Assembly (NCBI RefSeq): GCF_902497555.1
Contig: NZ_CABVGP010000001.1
Location: 1,592,501 to 1,656,500 of the forward strand
Source: Amycolatopsis camponoti
Lineage (GTDB): Bacteria; Actinomycetota; Actinomycetes; Mycobacteriales; Pseudonocardiaceae
Reading direction: 5' to 3'
Length of the DNA: 64,000 nucleotides
Part shown: positions 21,145 through 30,682 of the stretch, piece after piece
Position numbering within the stretch: position 1 is the first letter of the stretch
How the letters are laid out: the number at the start of each line of letters is the position of its first letter
Position numbers and translations under genes: made by a program
Notes under the pieces: generated by a model
What the model was told of the DNA's origin: nothing
The model's input: the letters and a program-made list of their open reading frames with translations, nothing else
Databases searched by the model: none

Positions 21145-22119
21145 CTAGCCGAGCGCTTGCTTCGCCCCCGGGTGCAGCGGGACGGGATCGGTCCGCGTCG
21201 CCAGCTGCTTCGTGAACTCCTTCGCCGCCGGGTGGACTTTCGCCAGCTCCGCCTGCTTGTCGAAGAGCAGCTTGGTGATCGCGCACGCGTTGGCCGCCGG
21301 GAAGTCTTCGCGCACCAGCAGGAGGTTGGGCACCACGACCGTCGGCACGTCCGACGGCTGCGCGTACGTCGAGGCCGGGATGACGCCCTGGTCGTAGACG
21401 TCGTTGACCTGCTTGAGCTTCGGCAGCGATGGCGTGACGTCGAGGAACTTCACCTTGTCCTTCAACGCCGTCGTGATGTCGGTGATCTGCGCGGTCGGCA
21501 GCCCGCCGGACCAGACGAGCCCGTCGAGCGTGCCCGACTTCATGCCGTCGGCGGTCTTGGCCAGGTCGAGCCGCTGCGCCTGGACGTCGGTATCCGGCTT
21601 GAGGCCCGCCGCCTGCAGCAGGCGGTTCGCGATGACCTCGGTGCCGGACTTCGGCGAGCCCGTCGAGATCCGCTTGCCCTTCATGTCCGCGATGGTGTTG
21701 ATCCCCGCGTCGGTGCGCACCAGAACCTGCGTCGAGTTCGGGTAGATCCGGGACAGGGCCTGGATCTTCTGCGGCTTGCCGTCGAAGGATCCCTTGCCGC
21801 GCACGGCGTCCGCCGCGGTGTCCGCCAGCGAGAACGCGACGTCGTAGTTGCCGGCGACCAGCTGCTGGATGTTCTGCACCGACGCGCCGGTCTCGGCCGC
21901 CGTCGCGCGCAGCTTGGTGGTGTTGCTGATCAGCTGGGCCAGCCCGCCGCCCAGCACGTAGTAGACGCCGCCGCTGTTGCCGGTGGCGATGGTGATCCGG
22001 CCTTCGCCGGCTTCGCAGGACTGCCCGCCACCCTGGGCGGGGGAGTCCGTCTGCTGTTTCCCGCCGCAGCCCGTCACGGCCAGAGCGAGTACCGCGGCAG
22101 CGGCCAGTGCGCGTTTCAT
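21145..22119 (-). CDS. TAXI family TRAP transporter solute receptor
   Basis: A 324-aa substrate-binding lipoprotein of a tripartite ATP-independent periplasmic (TRAP) transporter. It has a signal peptide with lipobox AVTGC. The body is typical of the TAXI subclass: ITIATGNSGGVYYVLGGGLA, TGASVQNIQQLVAGNYDVAF, KGKRISTGSPKSGTEVIANR, and DGLVWSGGLPTAQITDI. Its ATG overlaps the permease stop codon (ATGA). Ligands for TAXI receptors are poorly known; glutamate and other carboxylates are the usual guess. In a Gram-positive it would be tethered by lipid to the outer face of the membrane. Confidence 0.92.
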   Translation of the reverse strand: MKRALAAAAVLALAVTGCGGKQQTDSPAQGGGQSCEAGEGRITIATGNSGGVYYVLGGGLAQLISNTTKLRATAAETGASVQNIQQLVAGNYDVAFSLADTAADAVRGKGSFDGKPQKIQALSRIYPNSTQVLVRTDAGINTIADMKGKRISTGSPKSGTEVIANRLLQAAGLKPDTDVQAQRLDLAKTADGMKSGTLDGLVWSGGLPTAQITDITTALKDKVKFLDVTPSLPKLKQVNDVYDQGVIPASTYAQPSDVPTVVVPNLLLVREDFPAANACAITKLLFDKQAELAKVHPAAKEFTKQLATRTDPVPLHPGAKQALG

Positions 22120-24080
22120 GCTGTCCTCCTCTTGATCACGGCGTGGGCGAGCACGGCGACGACGGCGAACGCGGCGCCGACCGCGATCGGCACCGGTTCC
22201 AGGTAGAGCAGGCACAGGGCGGCCGGAACGAACAACAGCCGCACCGGCAGGCTGACCGGCCCGAACAGCCAGCCGCCGGTCACCACCGCCAGCGCCGCGA
22301 CGGCCACCGCCGACACCGCCGCCACCCACAGCACGGTGAGCACATCGGACTGCAGCAGCAACGCGGCGCCGTTGTCGGTGAGCACGAAGGCGATCGGCAC
22401 CAGGAAGGCCGGCAGCGTGTACTTCCAGCACTGCCACATGGTGCCGAGCACCGAGCCGCCGGTGATGGCCGCCGAGGCGACGGCGGCGAGCGCGGTCGGC
22501 GGCGTGACCTCGGACAGCACGGCGTAGTAGAAGATGAACATCGCGCGCTCGGCGTCGGCCACCCCCAGCGTCTCCAGGGCGGGCCCGATCACCACCCACG
22601 CGATGATGAAGCTGGCGGTGACCGGCACCGCGAGCCCGAGCACGCCGACGGCGATCGCCGAGAGCAGCACGGTCAGGATCAGGACGACCGTGCCGTTGTC
22701 GGTGAGCGCGCCGGCCAGTTCGACCAGCGCGTCGGCGAGTTCGAGGCCGAGCCCGGTCTTGGTGATGGTCGAGGTGATCACGCCGGCCGCCGCGCACACC
22801 GCGATCACCGGCAGCGCCCCGCGGACCCCGGCCGACAGCGCGTCGACCATGTCCTTCGCCCACCCGCGCACGTCGTGGCGGCGGGCGATCAGCGCGAAGA
22901 GCGCGGCGACGCCGGTGGCGTAGACCACCGCGGCGAACGGCGGGATGTCCAGGGCCAGGAACACGACGATGATGGCCAGCGACAGGAAGTGGTAGCCACC
23001 CTGGCGCAGGAGCTGCCACGGATTCCCGTGCGGGACGTCGACCGGTTCGGCCTCGAAGCGCCGCGCGTCGGCCTCCATCGCGAAGACGATGCCGAGGTAG
23101 TAGAGCAGCGTCGGGACGGTCGCCCAGATCAGCACGGTCAGGTAGGACGTCTGCAGGTACTCGGCGATGATGAACGCGGCCGCGCCCAGCGTCGGCGGCG
23201 AGAGGATCGCGCCGATACCGGACGCGGCGAGCAGCCCGCCCGCGTTTTCCTTGGGGTACCCGGCTTTCTTGAGGATCGGCCAGGTGATCGAGCCGAGGCT
23301 GACGGCCGTCGCGGTGCCCGAACCCGAGACCGTGCCGAGCAGGAAGCCCGACAGGACGGTGGTCCGGCCCGGCGCCGTCCGGGACCGCCGGAAGGCGGCG
23401 AAGGAGATGTCCACGAAGAACCGGCCGGCGCCGGAGGCGTTGAGCACGGCGCCGTAGAGGGTGAACAGCACGATGTAGCTCGCGGCGACGTCGAGCGGGG
23501 TGCCGTAGAAACCGCTCGCGTCGTTGTAGAGGGCGTTGACGATCTGGCTGAAGTCGATGCCGGCGTGCGCGATGCCCCAACTCTGCGGGAGGAAGCCGCC
23601 GTAGTAGGCGTAGGCGAGGAAGAGCAGGCAGACGATCGGCAGCACCAGCCCGGTCGTGCGGCGGGTGGCTTCGAGGATCAGCACGAGCAGCAGCGCGCCG
23701 GCGACGATGTCCAGCGGGGACAGGATGCCCTGGCGGTTCAGGAAGTCGTCGTAGCCGACGAGTACCGGGTAGAGGCCGACGGCGAGGGCGACCGCCGCGA
23801 GCGCCCAGTCCGTCCAGCCGGGGTCGTCACGGCCGCGCAGCCGCGGGCGGTAGCAGAGGAAGACCAGCGGGAGCGTCACGCCGAGGAACAGCACGAGGTA
23901 GAACTGGTTGCCCTTGGCGAACGGGAAGAACACCTGCTTGAGCACGAGGATCGCGACGGCGAGCGCGACGAAGTAGACGACGCGGTCGGGAACGCGGGAG
24001 AGGGTGCGCGCCGGCCGTTCTTCGTCGTGCTCGGCGGCGATCGCGGCGGGAGTGTCCTCTTCGACCGGCCGAGTGGTCAT
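22116..24080 (-). CDS. TRAP transporter fused permease (4TM-12TM)
   Basis: A 654-aa integral membrane protein in which the small DctQ-like and large DctM-like TRAP subunits are fused, the normal form for TAXI systems. About 16-18 hydrophobic helices are visible. Signature loops include GLSGSG-type sequence (LLGTVSGSGTATAVSLGS), GGLLAASGIGAILSPPTLGAA and VLSEVTPPTALAAVASAAITG. It would drive substrate uptake with a Na+ or H+ gradient. The ATG at 24080 heads the transporter unit, which continues into the receptor gene by a 4-nt overlap and possibly into the SUKH and GNAT genes. Confidence 0.93.
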   Translation of the reverse strand: MTTRPVEEDTPAAIAAEHDEERPARTLSRVPDRVVYFVALAVAILVLKQVFFPFAKGNQFYLVLFLGVTLPLVFLCYRPRLRGRDDPGWTDWALAAVALAVGLYPVLVGYDDFLNRQGILSPLDIVAGALLLVLILEATRRTTGLVLPIVCLLFLAYAYYGGFLPQSWGIAHAGIDFSQIVNALYNDASGFYGTPLDVAASYIVLFTLYGAVLNASGAGRFFVDISFAAFRRSRTAPGRTTVLSGFLLGTVSGSGTATAVSLGSITWPILKKAGYPKENAGGLLAASGIGAILSPPTLGAAAFIIAEYLQTSYLTVLIWATVPTLLYYLGIVFAMEADARRFEAEPVDVPHGNPWQLLRQGGYHFLSLAIIVVFLALDIPPFAAVVYATGVAALFALIARRHDVRGWAKDMVDALSAGVRGALPVIAVCAAAGVITSTITKTGLGLELADALVELAGALTDNGTVVLILTVLLSAIAVGVLGLAVPVTASFIIAWVVIGPALETLGVADAERAMFIFYYAVLSEVTPPTALAAVASAAITGGSVLGTMWQCWKYTLPAFLVPIAFVLTDNGAALLLQSDVLTVLWVAAVSAVAVAALAVVTGGWLFGPVSLPVRLLFVPAALCLLYLEPVPIAVGAAFAVVAVLAHAVIKRRTA

Positions 24081-24143
24081 CCGGTCACCGTACGGTGTCG
24101 TGGATCACACCGAAACCGGCAAAGGGATCATCTGCTCCCAGAC

Positions 24144-24193
24144 CGGTCGTGAGTGAGAAACAGGGTTAGAACACTGTTTCTCACTCACGACCG
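24144..24193. repeat. 50-bp palindromic intergenic element, copy 1
   Basis: The 20-bp arms CGGTCGTGAGTGAGAAACAG and CTGTTTCTCACTCACGACCG are perfectly complementary and enclose a 10-nt centre, GGTTAGAACA. It sits 14 bp after the pepA stop codon and 63 bp before the TRAP permease start. As RNA it forms a very stable hairpin, so it can end pepA transcription. The 44-bp core is the exact reverse complement of the copy at 37345. Confidence 0.95.
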
Positions 24194-24206
24194 AGTGCGG
24201 GAGGGA

Positions 24207-25706
24207 TCAGCCGTTGGCGGCGATGTCCGCCAGGACCGCGGCGATCGTCCGGACCGGGACGCCGGTGCCGCCCTTGCCGGTGTAGCCCCACGGCGAACCG
24301 GTGTTGAACGACGGGCCCGCGATGTCGATGTGGACCCAGTCGAGGCCGTCGGCGACGAACTCGCGCAGGAAGATCCCGGCCGCGAGCATGCCGCCCCAGC
24401 GGTGGCCCGTCACGTTGGCCAGGTCGGCCAGGCGCGAGTCGAGGTCGGCGCGCAGCTCCTCCGGCAGCGGCATCGCCCAGCCGTTCTCGCCGGTGGCCTG
24501 CATGACGCCGGCGACGCGGTCGCGGAAGTCGTCCGAGCCCATCACGCCGGCGGTGCGGTTGCCGAGCGCGACGACCTGGGCGCCGGTCAGCGTCGAGGTC
24601 TCGATCAGGTAGTCCGGGTTCTCCTCCGCCGCGCGCACCATCGCGTCGGCCAGGACGAGCCGGCCCTCGGCGTCGGTGTTGAGGACCTCGACGGTCTTGC
24701 CGCCGTACATGGTGAGGACGTCACCCGGGCGGTACGACGTCCCCGACGGCAGGTTCTCCGCCAGCGGGATGTGCGCGACGACTTCCAGGGGGTACTTCAG
24801 CTTCGCCGCCAGCACGACGGACGCGAGGACGCCGGCCGCGCCGGACATGTCCGAGGTCATGTGGTCCATGTTCGCGGCGGGCTTGAGGGAGATGCCGCCC
24901 GAGTCGAACGTGATGCCCTTGCCGACCAGCGCGACCTTCTTGGCGGCCTTGGCCGGCTTGTAGGCGATGCGCACCAGGCGCGGCTGGCGGGCCGAACCGC
25001 CGCCGACGCCGAGGATGCCGCCGAAGCCCTTGCGCTTGAGGGCCTTCTCGTCGAGGACCTCGAACTCGAGGCCGTTGTCCTCGGCCAGCTTCTTCGCGCG
25101 GTCGGCGAAGGAGGCCGGGTAGAGGTCGTTCGGCGGGGTGTTGATCAGGTCGCGGGCGGTCAGCACGGCCTCGGCGATGCTGGTCGCGGCCTTCAGCGTC
25201 GCCTTGTGCTCGCGGCTGGTGCCTGTCGCCGGGCTCGCGAAGTCGACCTTCGCGACCGGCGCGTCACCCTTCTCGGAGCGGTAGGCGGTGAAGACGTAGG
25301 AGCCGAGGACGGTGCCCTCGACGGCGGCCTGCAGGTCGAGCTCCGACAGCGTCACGAAGGCGCGGTCGGTGCCGGCCAGCGCGCGCCCGGCGGCCCCGGC
25401 GGCGCGGCGGACCTGCTCGGGGGTGACGCCGGCACCCTCCTTGCCCAGGCCGACGGCGAGCACGACACCCGCCGGGAGCTTGCCCAGCGTCGGGATCTTG
25501 ACGACCTCTTCGGCCTTGCCGCTCGCACCGAGGGTGGCGAGCAACCCGGCGAGGCGGCCGTCGAAGGCGGCGTCCACGGCGGCGGCACCCGCGGCGAGCA
25601 GCGGGCCGTCCTCGCCGGCCAGGGTGCCGATGACGATCACGTCGGCGCGCGTCTTGGCCAGTGCCTCCCCGGTGTTGTCGGACAGGGCGAGCTTAGGCAC
25701 GGTCAC
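24207..25706 (-). CDS. pepA: Leucyl aminopeptidase (M17)
   Basis: A 499-aa cytosolic metalloaminopeptidase that releases N-terminal residues from peptides, using two metal ions. Signature [14 protein letters not shown] contains metal ligands Asp and Glu. Catalytic Lys and metal Asp lie in [16 protein letters not shown], and the third ligand region is [14 protein letters not shown]. The poorly conserved N-terminal domain (about 1-170) is the hexamer-forming macro-like domain. Length fits the family. It corresponds in place and type to M. tuberculosis pepB (Rv2213). The start is GTG at 25706. A 50-bp palindrome follows the stop codon. Confidence 0.95.
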   Translation of the reverse strand: MTVPKLALSDNTGEALAKTRADVIVIGTLAGEDGPLLAAGAAAVDAAFDGRLAGLLATLGASGKAEEVVKIPTLGKLPAGVVLAVGLGKEGAGVTPEQVRRAAGAAGRALAGTDRAFVTLSELDLQAAVEGTVLGSYVFTAYRSEKGDAPVAKVDFASPATGTSREHKATLKAATSIAEAVLTARDLINTPPNDLYPASFADRAKKLAEDNGLEFEVLDEKALKRKGFGGILGVGGGSARQPRLVRIAYKPAKAAKKVALVGKGITFDSGGISLKPAANMDHMTSDMSGAAGVLASVVLAAKLKYPLEVVAHIPLAENLPSGTSYRPGDVLTMYGGKTVEVLNTDAEGRLVLADAMVRAAEENPDYLIETSTLTGAQVVALGNRTAGVMGSDDFRDRVAGVMQATGENGWAMPLPEELRADLDSRLADLANVTGHRWGGMLAAGIFLREFVADGLDWVHIDIAGPSFNTGSPWGYTGKGGTGVPVRTIAAVLADIAANG

Positions 25707-25815
25707 TTCTGGCTCCTCGCGCGTTCGCGGTGGTACCGGGCGCCGGCCCGGTCGGGATCGTGAGCCATGCTAATGACGACCGGACCACGGGTGAACAGAG
25801 GGCGAGGAGGGCCGC

Positions 25816-26664
25816 GTGCGGCTGGGCGGTGGGCTGCTGGTGGCGCTGGCGGCCGGAGCGGCGGGCGCGGGCTGGTGGGTGCTCGCCGGGCTGGTGCTCG
25901 CGGCGATCGCCGCGGGCGTGACGGCCCGGGTCCCGGAACCGGGGGACGCCCAGGTCGACCGGGTCGTGGTGGCCGTCGCGCGGCTGGCCGAGGTGACCGT
26001 CTACGCGATCGCGTTCGGCGCTTACGTCGTCCCTGCGCACCGGGAACTGGCGGCCGCGGGGTTCGTCGTGGTGGCGACCGGTGCCGGGTTCGCCGGGCTG
26101 AAGATCCCGACGATCGTCGTACGGATCACCGGCGGCCTGCTGCTCGTGGCGGGGCTCGTCCTGGTCGCGGTGTGCGTGGCCGTGCCGCCCGTGGCGACGG
26201 CCGGGGGCGGGCTGCAGACCCCGGACTTCGCCGCTGTGCTCGTCGCCGCGGTGCTGACGCTGCCGTTCCTCCGGCCCACCGGCCGTGAGGGTGCGGGGTG
26301 GCGCGTGCTGCTGCTGGGTGCGGTCGCCGTGCTGACCGCCTTCGCCGCGCTGTACCAGCTCGGCGCGGTCCGGCTCGGGCTCTCCCTGACGTCGTTGCGC
26401 GACCTGCTTTCCGCCGCCGACGCGGAGTCGCTGCAGCCGCTGCTCACGGTCATCGCCGTGGTCGCGACCGTGGTGCCCGCCCTCGCCGCCGGGACCGAGG
26501 TCCGGGAACGGGCCGGCGTGCCGGGCCTCGCGGGGATCGCCGTCGCCGCGGTGGCCGCGTACTTCCTGCCGGTGCTGCCCGTGCTCGTCGTCGCGGGGCT
26601 GGTGACCGTGATCGAGCTGCTACTGGGCGTGCGCGCGCGTCGGTACAGTGGGTCGGGTGAGTGA
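25816..26664 (+). CDS. Multi-pass membrane protein, unknown function
   Basis: A 282-aa hydrophobic protein with about eight transmembrane helices and almost no long loops; composition is dominated by Ala, Val, Leu and Gly. The arrangement loosely resembles a piece of an amino-acid/polyamine permease, but no transporter signature is clear, so it is left unassigned. GAGGAGG precedes the GTG at 25816. Its stop overlaps the DUF402 gene start by 8 nt, so the two are co-translated. It is divergent from pepA. Confidence 0.75.
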   Translation: MRLGGGLLVALAAGAAGAGWWVLAGLVLAAIAAGVTARVPEPGDAQVDRVVVAVARLAEVTVYAIAFGAYVVPAHRELAAAGFVVVATGAGFAGLKIPTIVVRITGGLLLVAGLVLVAVCVAVPPVATAGGGLQTPDFAAVLVAAVLTLPFLRPTGREGAGWRVLLLGAVAVLTAFAALYQLGAVRLGLSLTSLRDLLSAADAESLQPLLTVIAVVATVVPALAAGTEVRERAGVPGLAGIAVAAVAAYFLPVLPVLVVAGLVTVIELLLGVRARRYSGSGE

Positions 26665-27319
26665 TCGACGCTGGCGGCCGGGGGAGACCGTGGTCGAGCG
26701 GTTCCACCGCCCCGACGGCTCGATCGGCCAGGTCCACCCGCTGCGCGTGCTCGCCGACGACGGCCGCGTCCTGCTCGCCTGGCTGCCGGCCGGCACCCCG
26801 ATCATCGGCAGCAGGCTCGTGGACGGCCGGCACATGGCGGACGCGCCCCTGGAACAGCGGTTCCGCATCCCGCGCGTGGCCGTGCCGGACTTCTGGCACC
26901 GCACGTCGACGCTGCGGCGGATCGCCGACGACGAGTGGTCGTCGGTGTGGTGGTTCTTCGACGCCGCCGGCCGCTTCACCAACTGGTACGTCAACCTCGA
27001 GGTCCCGCTCGGCCGGACCCCGGCCGGGGTGGACCGCATCGACGGCGTGCTCGACGTCGTCGTCGAGCGGGACGGCACCTGGCGCTGGGACGACGAGGAC
27101 GAGGCCGAGGTGGCGATCGACGCCGGCCGCCTGACGCACGAGCAGCTGGACCGGCTGCGCGCGGAGGGCGAGCGGATCGGCGCGCTGGCCGAGCGCGGCG
27201 CCTACCCGTTCGACGGGACGGACACCGACTTCCGCCCGGACCCGGACTGGCCGATGCCCGAGCTGCCCGCGGAGCTCAGCCCGCGGTCAGGAACAGGACC
27301 AGCGCCAGCACCGCGTTGA
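26657..27319 (+). CDS. DUF402 domain protein
   Basis: A 220-aa soluble protein of the DUF402 family, which includes nucleoside tri-/diphosphatase Ntdp of Firmicutes and FomD of fosfomycin biosynthesis. Typical features are [32 protein letters not shown], and an acidic cluster [13 protein letters not shown] that in relatives binds divalent metal. A phosphohydrolase role on nucleotides is therefore plausible. The GTG at 26657 overlaps the previous gene by 8 nt. Its last 44 bp overlap the 3' end of the convergent gene at 27276. An in-frame GTG at 26648 is possible. Confidence 0.82.
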   Translation: MSDRRWRPGETVVERFHRPDGSIGQVHPLRVLADDGRVLLAWLPAGTPIIGSRLVDGRHMADAPLEQRFRIPRVAVPDFWHRTSTLRRIADDEWSSVWWFFDAAGRFTNWYVNLEVPLGRTPAGVDRIDGVLDVVVERDGTWRWDDEDEAEVAIDAGRLTHEQLDRLRAEGERIGALAERGAYPFDGTDTDFRPDPDWPMPELPAELSPRSGTGPAPAPR

Positions 27320-27575
27320 CGACCGCGAGGATCACGACCGACTTCGTCGGGAGCACCGCCGGGAACGCCTTGCCGTGGATCTTCCGCCACCACACGACGC
27401 CGAAGACGCCCGCGACGAGGCCGAGGAAGCCGCCGAAGCCGCTGCTGAGCACCGCCCAGCCGACCATGCCGAGCAAGCCGACGCCGAAGGTCAGCAGCAC
27501 CGCGGTGACGAACGTCTTGACGTCGGCCCCGCCGGTCTTGGGCCGGGGCACCGGCTCCGTGGAGTGGTAGGTCAC
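27276..27575 (-). CDS. Small membrane protein
   Basis: A 99-aa protein with a polar, proline-rich N-terminus (about 20 residues) and three predicted helices: [20 protein letters not shown], a second reading [17 protein letters not shown], and a third reading [18 protein letters not shown] do not recognise the family. Its end overlaps the DUF402 gene tail on the other strand by 44 bp. Both frames keep high third-position GC, so the overlap seems real. It is divergent from ilvE across about 96 bp. Confidence 0.7.
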   Translation of the reverse strand: MTYHSTEPVPRPKTGGADVKTFVTAVLLTFGVGLLGMVGWAVLSSGFGGFLGLVAGVFGVVWWRKIHGKAFPAVLPTKSVVILAVVNAVLALVLFLTAG

Positions 27576-27671
27576 GGTGCCATCCTAGGGTCTTCCCGGC
27601 TCGGGCGCGGGGAGGCCGGAACAGTGGGACATCCGACTAACGCGCCTCCGACCAAACGGTATCGTGTAGCC

Positions 27672-28775
27672 ATGACGACCTCGACACAGTTCGCCCATGT
27701 CCCGCACCCGAGTCCTGCGAGCGCGGACCGTGTCGCGGAGGTACTCGAGAAGCCCGGGTTCGGGCTCTACTTCACCGACCACATGGTGACCGTCAAGTGG
27801 TCGAAGAGCGAAGGCTGGCACGACGCGCAGGTCGGCCCCTACGCCCCGTTCACCCTCGACCCGGCGACGTCGGTGCTGCACTACGGCCAGGCCATCTTCG
27901 AGGGCCTCAAGGCCTACCGCCAGCCGGACGGCTCGATCGCGTCGTTCCGCCCGGACGCCAACGCCGCCCGGTTCCGGCAGTCGGCCGAGCGGCTCGCGAT
28001 GCCGCAGCTGCCCGACGAGGTCTTCCTCGAGTCGCTGCGGGAGCTCATCGCGGTCGACAGCCGGTGGGTGCCCACCCGTCCGGGTGATTCCCTCTACCTG
28101 CGCCCGTTCATGATCTCGACGTCCACCGGCCTCGGCGTCAACAGCCCCGCCGCCGACTACGTGTACACCGTCATCGCGTCCCCGGCCGGCTCGTACTTCT
28201 CCGGTGGCGTCAAGCCGGTGAGCGTCTGGCTGTCGACGGAGTACGTGCGCGCGGCGCCCGGCGGCACCGGCGCGGCGAAGTGCGCCGGCAACTACGCGGC
28301 CTCGTTCGTGGCGCAGGCGCAGGCCGTGGAGAAGGGCTGCGACCAGGTGGTGTGGCTCGACGCGGTCGAGCGGCGCTGGGTCGAGGAGATGGGCGGGATG
28401 AACCTGTTCTTCGTCTTCGGCTCCGGCGAGAACGCCCGGGTGGTCACGCCCGAGCTGACCGGCTCGCTGCTGCCCGGCGTCACCCGCAAGTCGCTGCTGC
28501 AGCTCGCTTCCCGGCTCGGCTACAAGGTCGAGGAGCGCCGCATCTCCACCGAAGAATGGGAGAAGGCGGCTGCCTCGGGTGAGCTGACCGAGACGTTCGC
28601 CTGCGGCACGGCGGCGGTCATCACGCCCGTCGGGCACGTCAAGCACGCGGGCGGCGAGTTCACCATCGCCGACGGGCAGCCGGGCGCGCTGACGATGAAG
28701 CTGCGCGAAGAGCTGACCGGCATCCAGGAGGGCACCCGCACCGACGTGGACCACTGGATGGTCCCGCTCGGCTGA
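27672..28775 (+). CDS. ilvE: Branched-chain amino acid aminotransferase
   Basis: A 367-aa class IV PLP aminotransferase, last step of leucine, isoleucine and valine synthesis and first step of their breakdown, in the cytoplasm. Hallmarks are [16 protein letters not shown] and [15 protein letters not shown]. The PLP-binding Lys is in [13 protein letters not shown]. The PLP-contacting C-terminal signature appears as [18 protein letters not shown] and then [14 protein letters not shown]. The ATG at 27672 follows a -10-like TATCGT closely. The equivalent gene in M. tuberculosis (Rv2210c) also lies near cobT. A very strong terminator follows. Confidence 0.96.
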   Translation: MTTSTQFAHVPHPSPASADRVAEVLEKPGFGLYFTDHMVTVKWSKSEGWHDAQVGPYAPFTLDPATSVLHYGQAIFEGLKAYRQPDGSIASFRPDANAARFRQSAERLAMPQLPDEVFLESLRELIAVDSRWVPTRPGDSLYLRPFMISTSTGLGVNSPAADYVYTVIASPAGSYFSGGVKPVSVWLSTEYVRAAPGGTGAAKCAGNYAASFVAQAQAVEKGCDQVVWLDAVERRWVEEMGGMNLFFVFGSGENARVVTPELTGSLLPGVTRKSLLQLASRLGYKVEERRISTEEWEKAAASGELTETFACGTAAVITPVGHVKHAGGEFTIADGQPGALTMKLREELTGIQEGTRTDVDHWMVPLG

Positions 28776-28786
28776 TCGAGTGCGCG

Positions 28787-28822
28787 AAAAGGCCCCCGCA
28801 CCGACCGGTGCGGGGGCCTTTT
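28787..28822. terminator. Bidirectional terminator between ilvE and cobT
   Basis: A perfect 16-bp stem, AAAAGGCCCCCGCACC (28787-28802) with GGTGCGGGGGCCTTTT (28807-28822), and GACC loop. The A tract on one side and the T tract on the other serve both convergent genes. Confidence 0.95.
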
Positions 28823-28829
28823 CCGTGGG

Positions 28830-29945
28830 TCAGGAGGCCGTGGCCGGGATGACCGGGCCGGAGACGCCGGCCTGCTCGTGCGTCGCGGTTTCGGCGAGGA
28901 CGCGGGCGGCCATCATCAGCAGCGGCAACGCCGTCACCGCGCCGGTGCCCTCGCCGAGGCGGACGTCCAGCTCCAGCAGGGGGCCGAGGTCCAGGTGCTC
29001 CAAGGCCAGCGAGTGGGCGGGTTCGGCGGTCCGCTGCCCGGCCACCCACCAGCGTCGCGCGCCGGGCGCGAGGTCCTCGGCGACGAGCGCCGCGGCGCAC
29101 GCGACGAGCCCGTCCAGCACCACCGGCGTCCGGCGGGCCGCGGCCTGGGCCAGGAACCCGGCCATGGCCGCGATGTCCGCGCCCGCCGTGGTGCGCAGCA
29201 GGTCTACGGGGTTGGCCAGGACCACCCGGGCCCGGCGCAGCGCGTCGCGCACCGCGGTGGCCTTGCGCATCCACGCGTCGTCGTCGATGCCGGAGCCGCG
29301 GCCGACGACCGCGACCGGCTCGGTGCCGGTCAGCGCCGCCACCAGGACCGACGCGGGCGTGCTGTTGCCGATCCCGAGGTCGCCCGGGATGAGCAGGTCC
29401 GCGCCGCCGTCGACCTCGGCGTCGGCGATCGCGATCCCGGCGCGGATCGCGGCCTTGACCTCGTCGGCGGTGAGGGCGTCCTCGACGTCGATGGACCCGG
29501 ACCCGCGGCGGACCTTGAACTCGCCGATCGAGCGCGTGGCGGGAGCTTCGGTGTCCACGGCCATGTCGACGACGCGGACGCTCGCGCCCGCGGCGGCGGC
29601 CAGCACGTTGATCGCGGCGCCGCCGGTCAGCATCGTGCCCAGCAGCTGGGCGGTGACCTCGGCGGGGTAGGCCGAGACGCCCTTCGCGGCGATGCCGTGG
29701 TCGCCGGCGAACACGATGACGCGCGGCCGGGTGAACGGCCGCGGCGGCGACTGGCCCTGGCAGGCCGCGATCCAGACGCCCAGCTCTTCGAGCCTGCCCA
29801 GTGACCCGGCCGGCTTGACCAGCTTGTCGTGCAGGGCGATCGCATCGGACCGCGCGTGGTCGTCGGGCGGGGTGATCTCGGGGAACTCGATGTCTTCCGG
29901 CTCCACACCAGGCCCTTTCTCGTCCACGGCAGCGCTTGTGACCAC
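28830..29945 (-). CDS. cobT: Nicotinate-nucleotide-dimethylbenzimidazole phosphoribosyltransferase
   Basis: A 371-aa enzyme that makes alpha-ribazole phosphate for the lower ligand of cobalamin. Family features are [15 protein letters not shown] at the N-terminus, [27 protein letters not shown], the nucleotide-binding [12 protein letters not shown], and the catalytic Glu in [12 protein letters not shown] near the C-terminus. Length fits the family. In M. tuberculosis the locus is Rv2207, followed by cobS; here no cobS is visible. It is divergent from the ispD-type gene with only 47 bp between starts, so the promoters must overlap. No cobalamin riboswitch fits in that space. Confidence 0.95.
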   Translation of the reverse strand: MVTSAAVDEKGPGVEPEDIEFPEITPPDDHARSDAIALHDKLVKPAGSLGRLEELGVWIAACQGQSPPRPFTRPRVIVFAGDHGIAAKGVSAYPAEVTAQLLGTMLTGGAAINVLAAAAGASVRVVDMAVDTEAPATRSIGEFKVRRGSGSIDVEDALTADEVKAAIRAGIAIADAEVDGGADLLIPGDLGIGNSTPASVLVAALTGTEPVAVVGRGSGIDDDAWMRKATAVRDALRRARVVLANPVDLLRTTAGADIAAMAGFLAQAAARRTPVVLDGLVACAAALVAEDLAPGARRWWVAGQRTAEPAHSLALEHLDLGPLLELDVRLGEGTGAVTALPLLMMAARVLAETATHEQAGVSGPVIPATAS

Positions 29946-29992
29946 GCCGTGGCCAACCTACCGGTGGGGCGGCCCCGGTAGTCTCGCGGCTC

Positions 29993-30676
29993 GTGGAGAC
30001 GACGGCGGCCGCGGTGGTGCTGGCCAGTGGCGCGGGCACCCGCGTCGGCGCGAAGCTGAACAAGGTCTACCTGCCGCTGGCAGGGCGGCCCGTGGTCGCC
30101 TGGTCGCTCGACGCCTTCAAGCGCGTCCCCGGCATCGGCGTGGTCGTGCTGGTCATCCGGCCGCAGGACCGCGAACTCGCCGAAGAGGTCGTCGACGGCG
30201 ACGTCGAGATCGTGCACGGCGGGGACACCCGTCAGGCGTCCGAGCTCAACGCCCTGCGCCACCTCGCCCCGCGCATAAGAGGCGGCCGGGTCGACGCCGT
30301 GCTGCTGCACGACGCGGCCCGGCCGCTGGTCCACCCCGAACTGGTCGGTGCGGTGTTGGCCCGGACACGCGAGGACGGGGGGGCTGTGCCGGGCCTGGCC
30401 GCGGACGACGTCGTCGAGGTGGATGCCGGGCACCTGGTCGCCCAGGTGCCCGGCGCGATCCGCGTCCAGACGCCTCAGGGCTTCCGGGCCGGACCGCTGC
30501 TCGAGGCCTACGAGAAGGCCGAACGAGAAGGCTTCTTGGGAACGGACACTTCGTCGTGCATGGAGCGGTTCTCCTCCCTGCCGATCCGCTGGGTCCCGGG
30601 GGCTCCCGAGAACCTCAAGATCACCTATCCCCACGACCTCGTGGTCGCGGAGCGGCTGCTCGCCCGCCGGGCCTGA
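29993..30676 (+). CDS. ispD: IspD family cytidylyltransferase
   Basis: A 227-aa nucleotidyltransferase of the IspD type, which activates 2-C-methylerythritol 4-phosphate with CTP in the non-mevalonate isoprenoid pathway. The CTP-binding motif is VLASGAGTRVGA with the following Lys in KVYLPLAGRPV. Also present are HDAARPLV and RVQTPQGF, and the substrate-contact Lys in GAPENLKITYPHDL. All expected basic residues are kept, so an active enzyme is likely. The usual actinobacterial ispD sits with carD and ispF, which are absent here, so this may be a second copy or a related polyol-phosphate cytidylyltransferase. The start is GTG at 29993. Confidence 0.82.
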   Translation: METTAAAVVLASGAGTRVGAKLNKVYLPLAGRPVVAWSLDAFKRVPGIGVVVLVIRPQDRELAEEVVDGDVEIVHGGDTRQASELNALRHLAPRIRGGRVDAVLLHDAARPLVHPELVGAVLARTREDGGAVPGLAADDVVEVDAGHLVAQVPGAIRVQTPQGFRAGPLLEAYEKAEREGFLGTDTSSCMERFSSLPIRWVPGAPENLKITYPHDLVVAERLLARRA

Positions 30677-30682
30677 CCGCCG

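Noticed and set aside
20156..24080. Toxin-immunity locus around the SUKH gene
   Set aside because: No toxin, secretion or RHS/WXG100-type gene is visible within the window.
24153..24190. Protein start MRNRVRTLFLTHD
   Set aside because: The sequence is simply one arm and centre of the palindromic element; the following frame is antisense to pepA. The same applies to the copy at 37353.
29946..29992. Cobalamin riboswitch for cobT
   Set aside because: Only 47 bp separate cobT from the divergent ispD-type gene, far too short for the B12 element.
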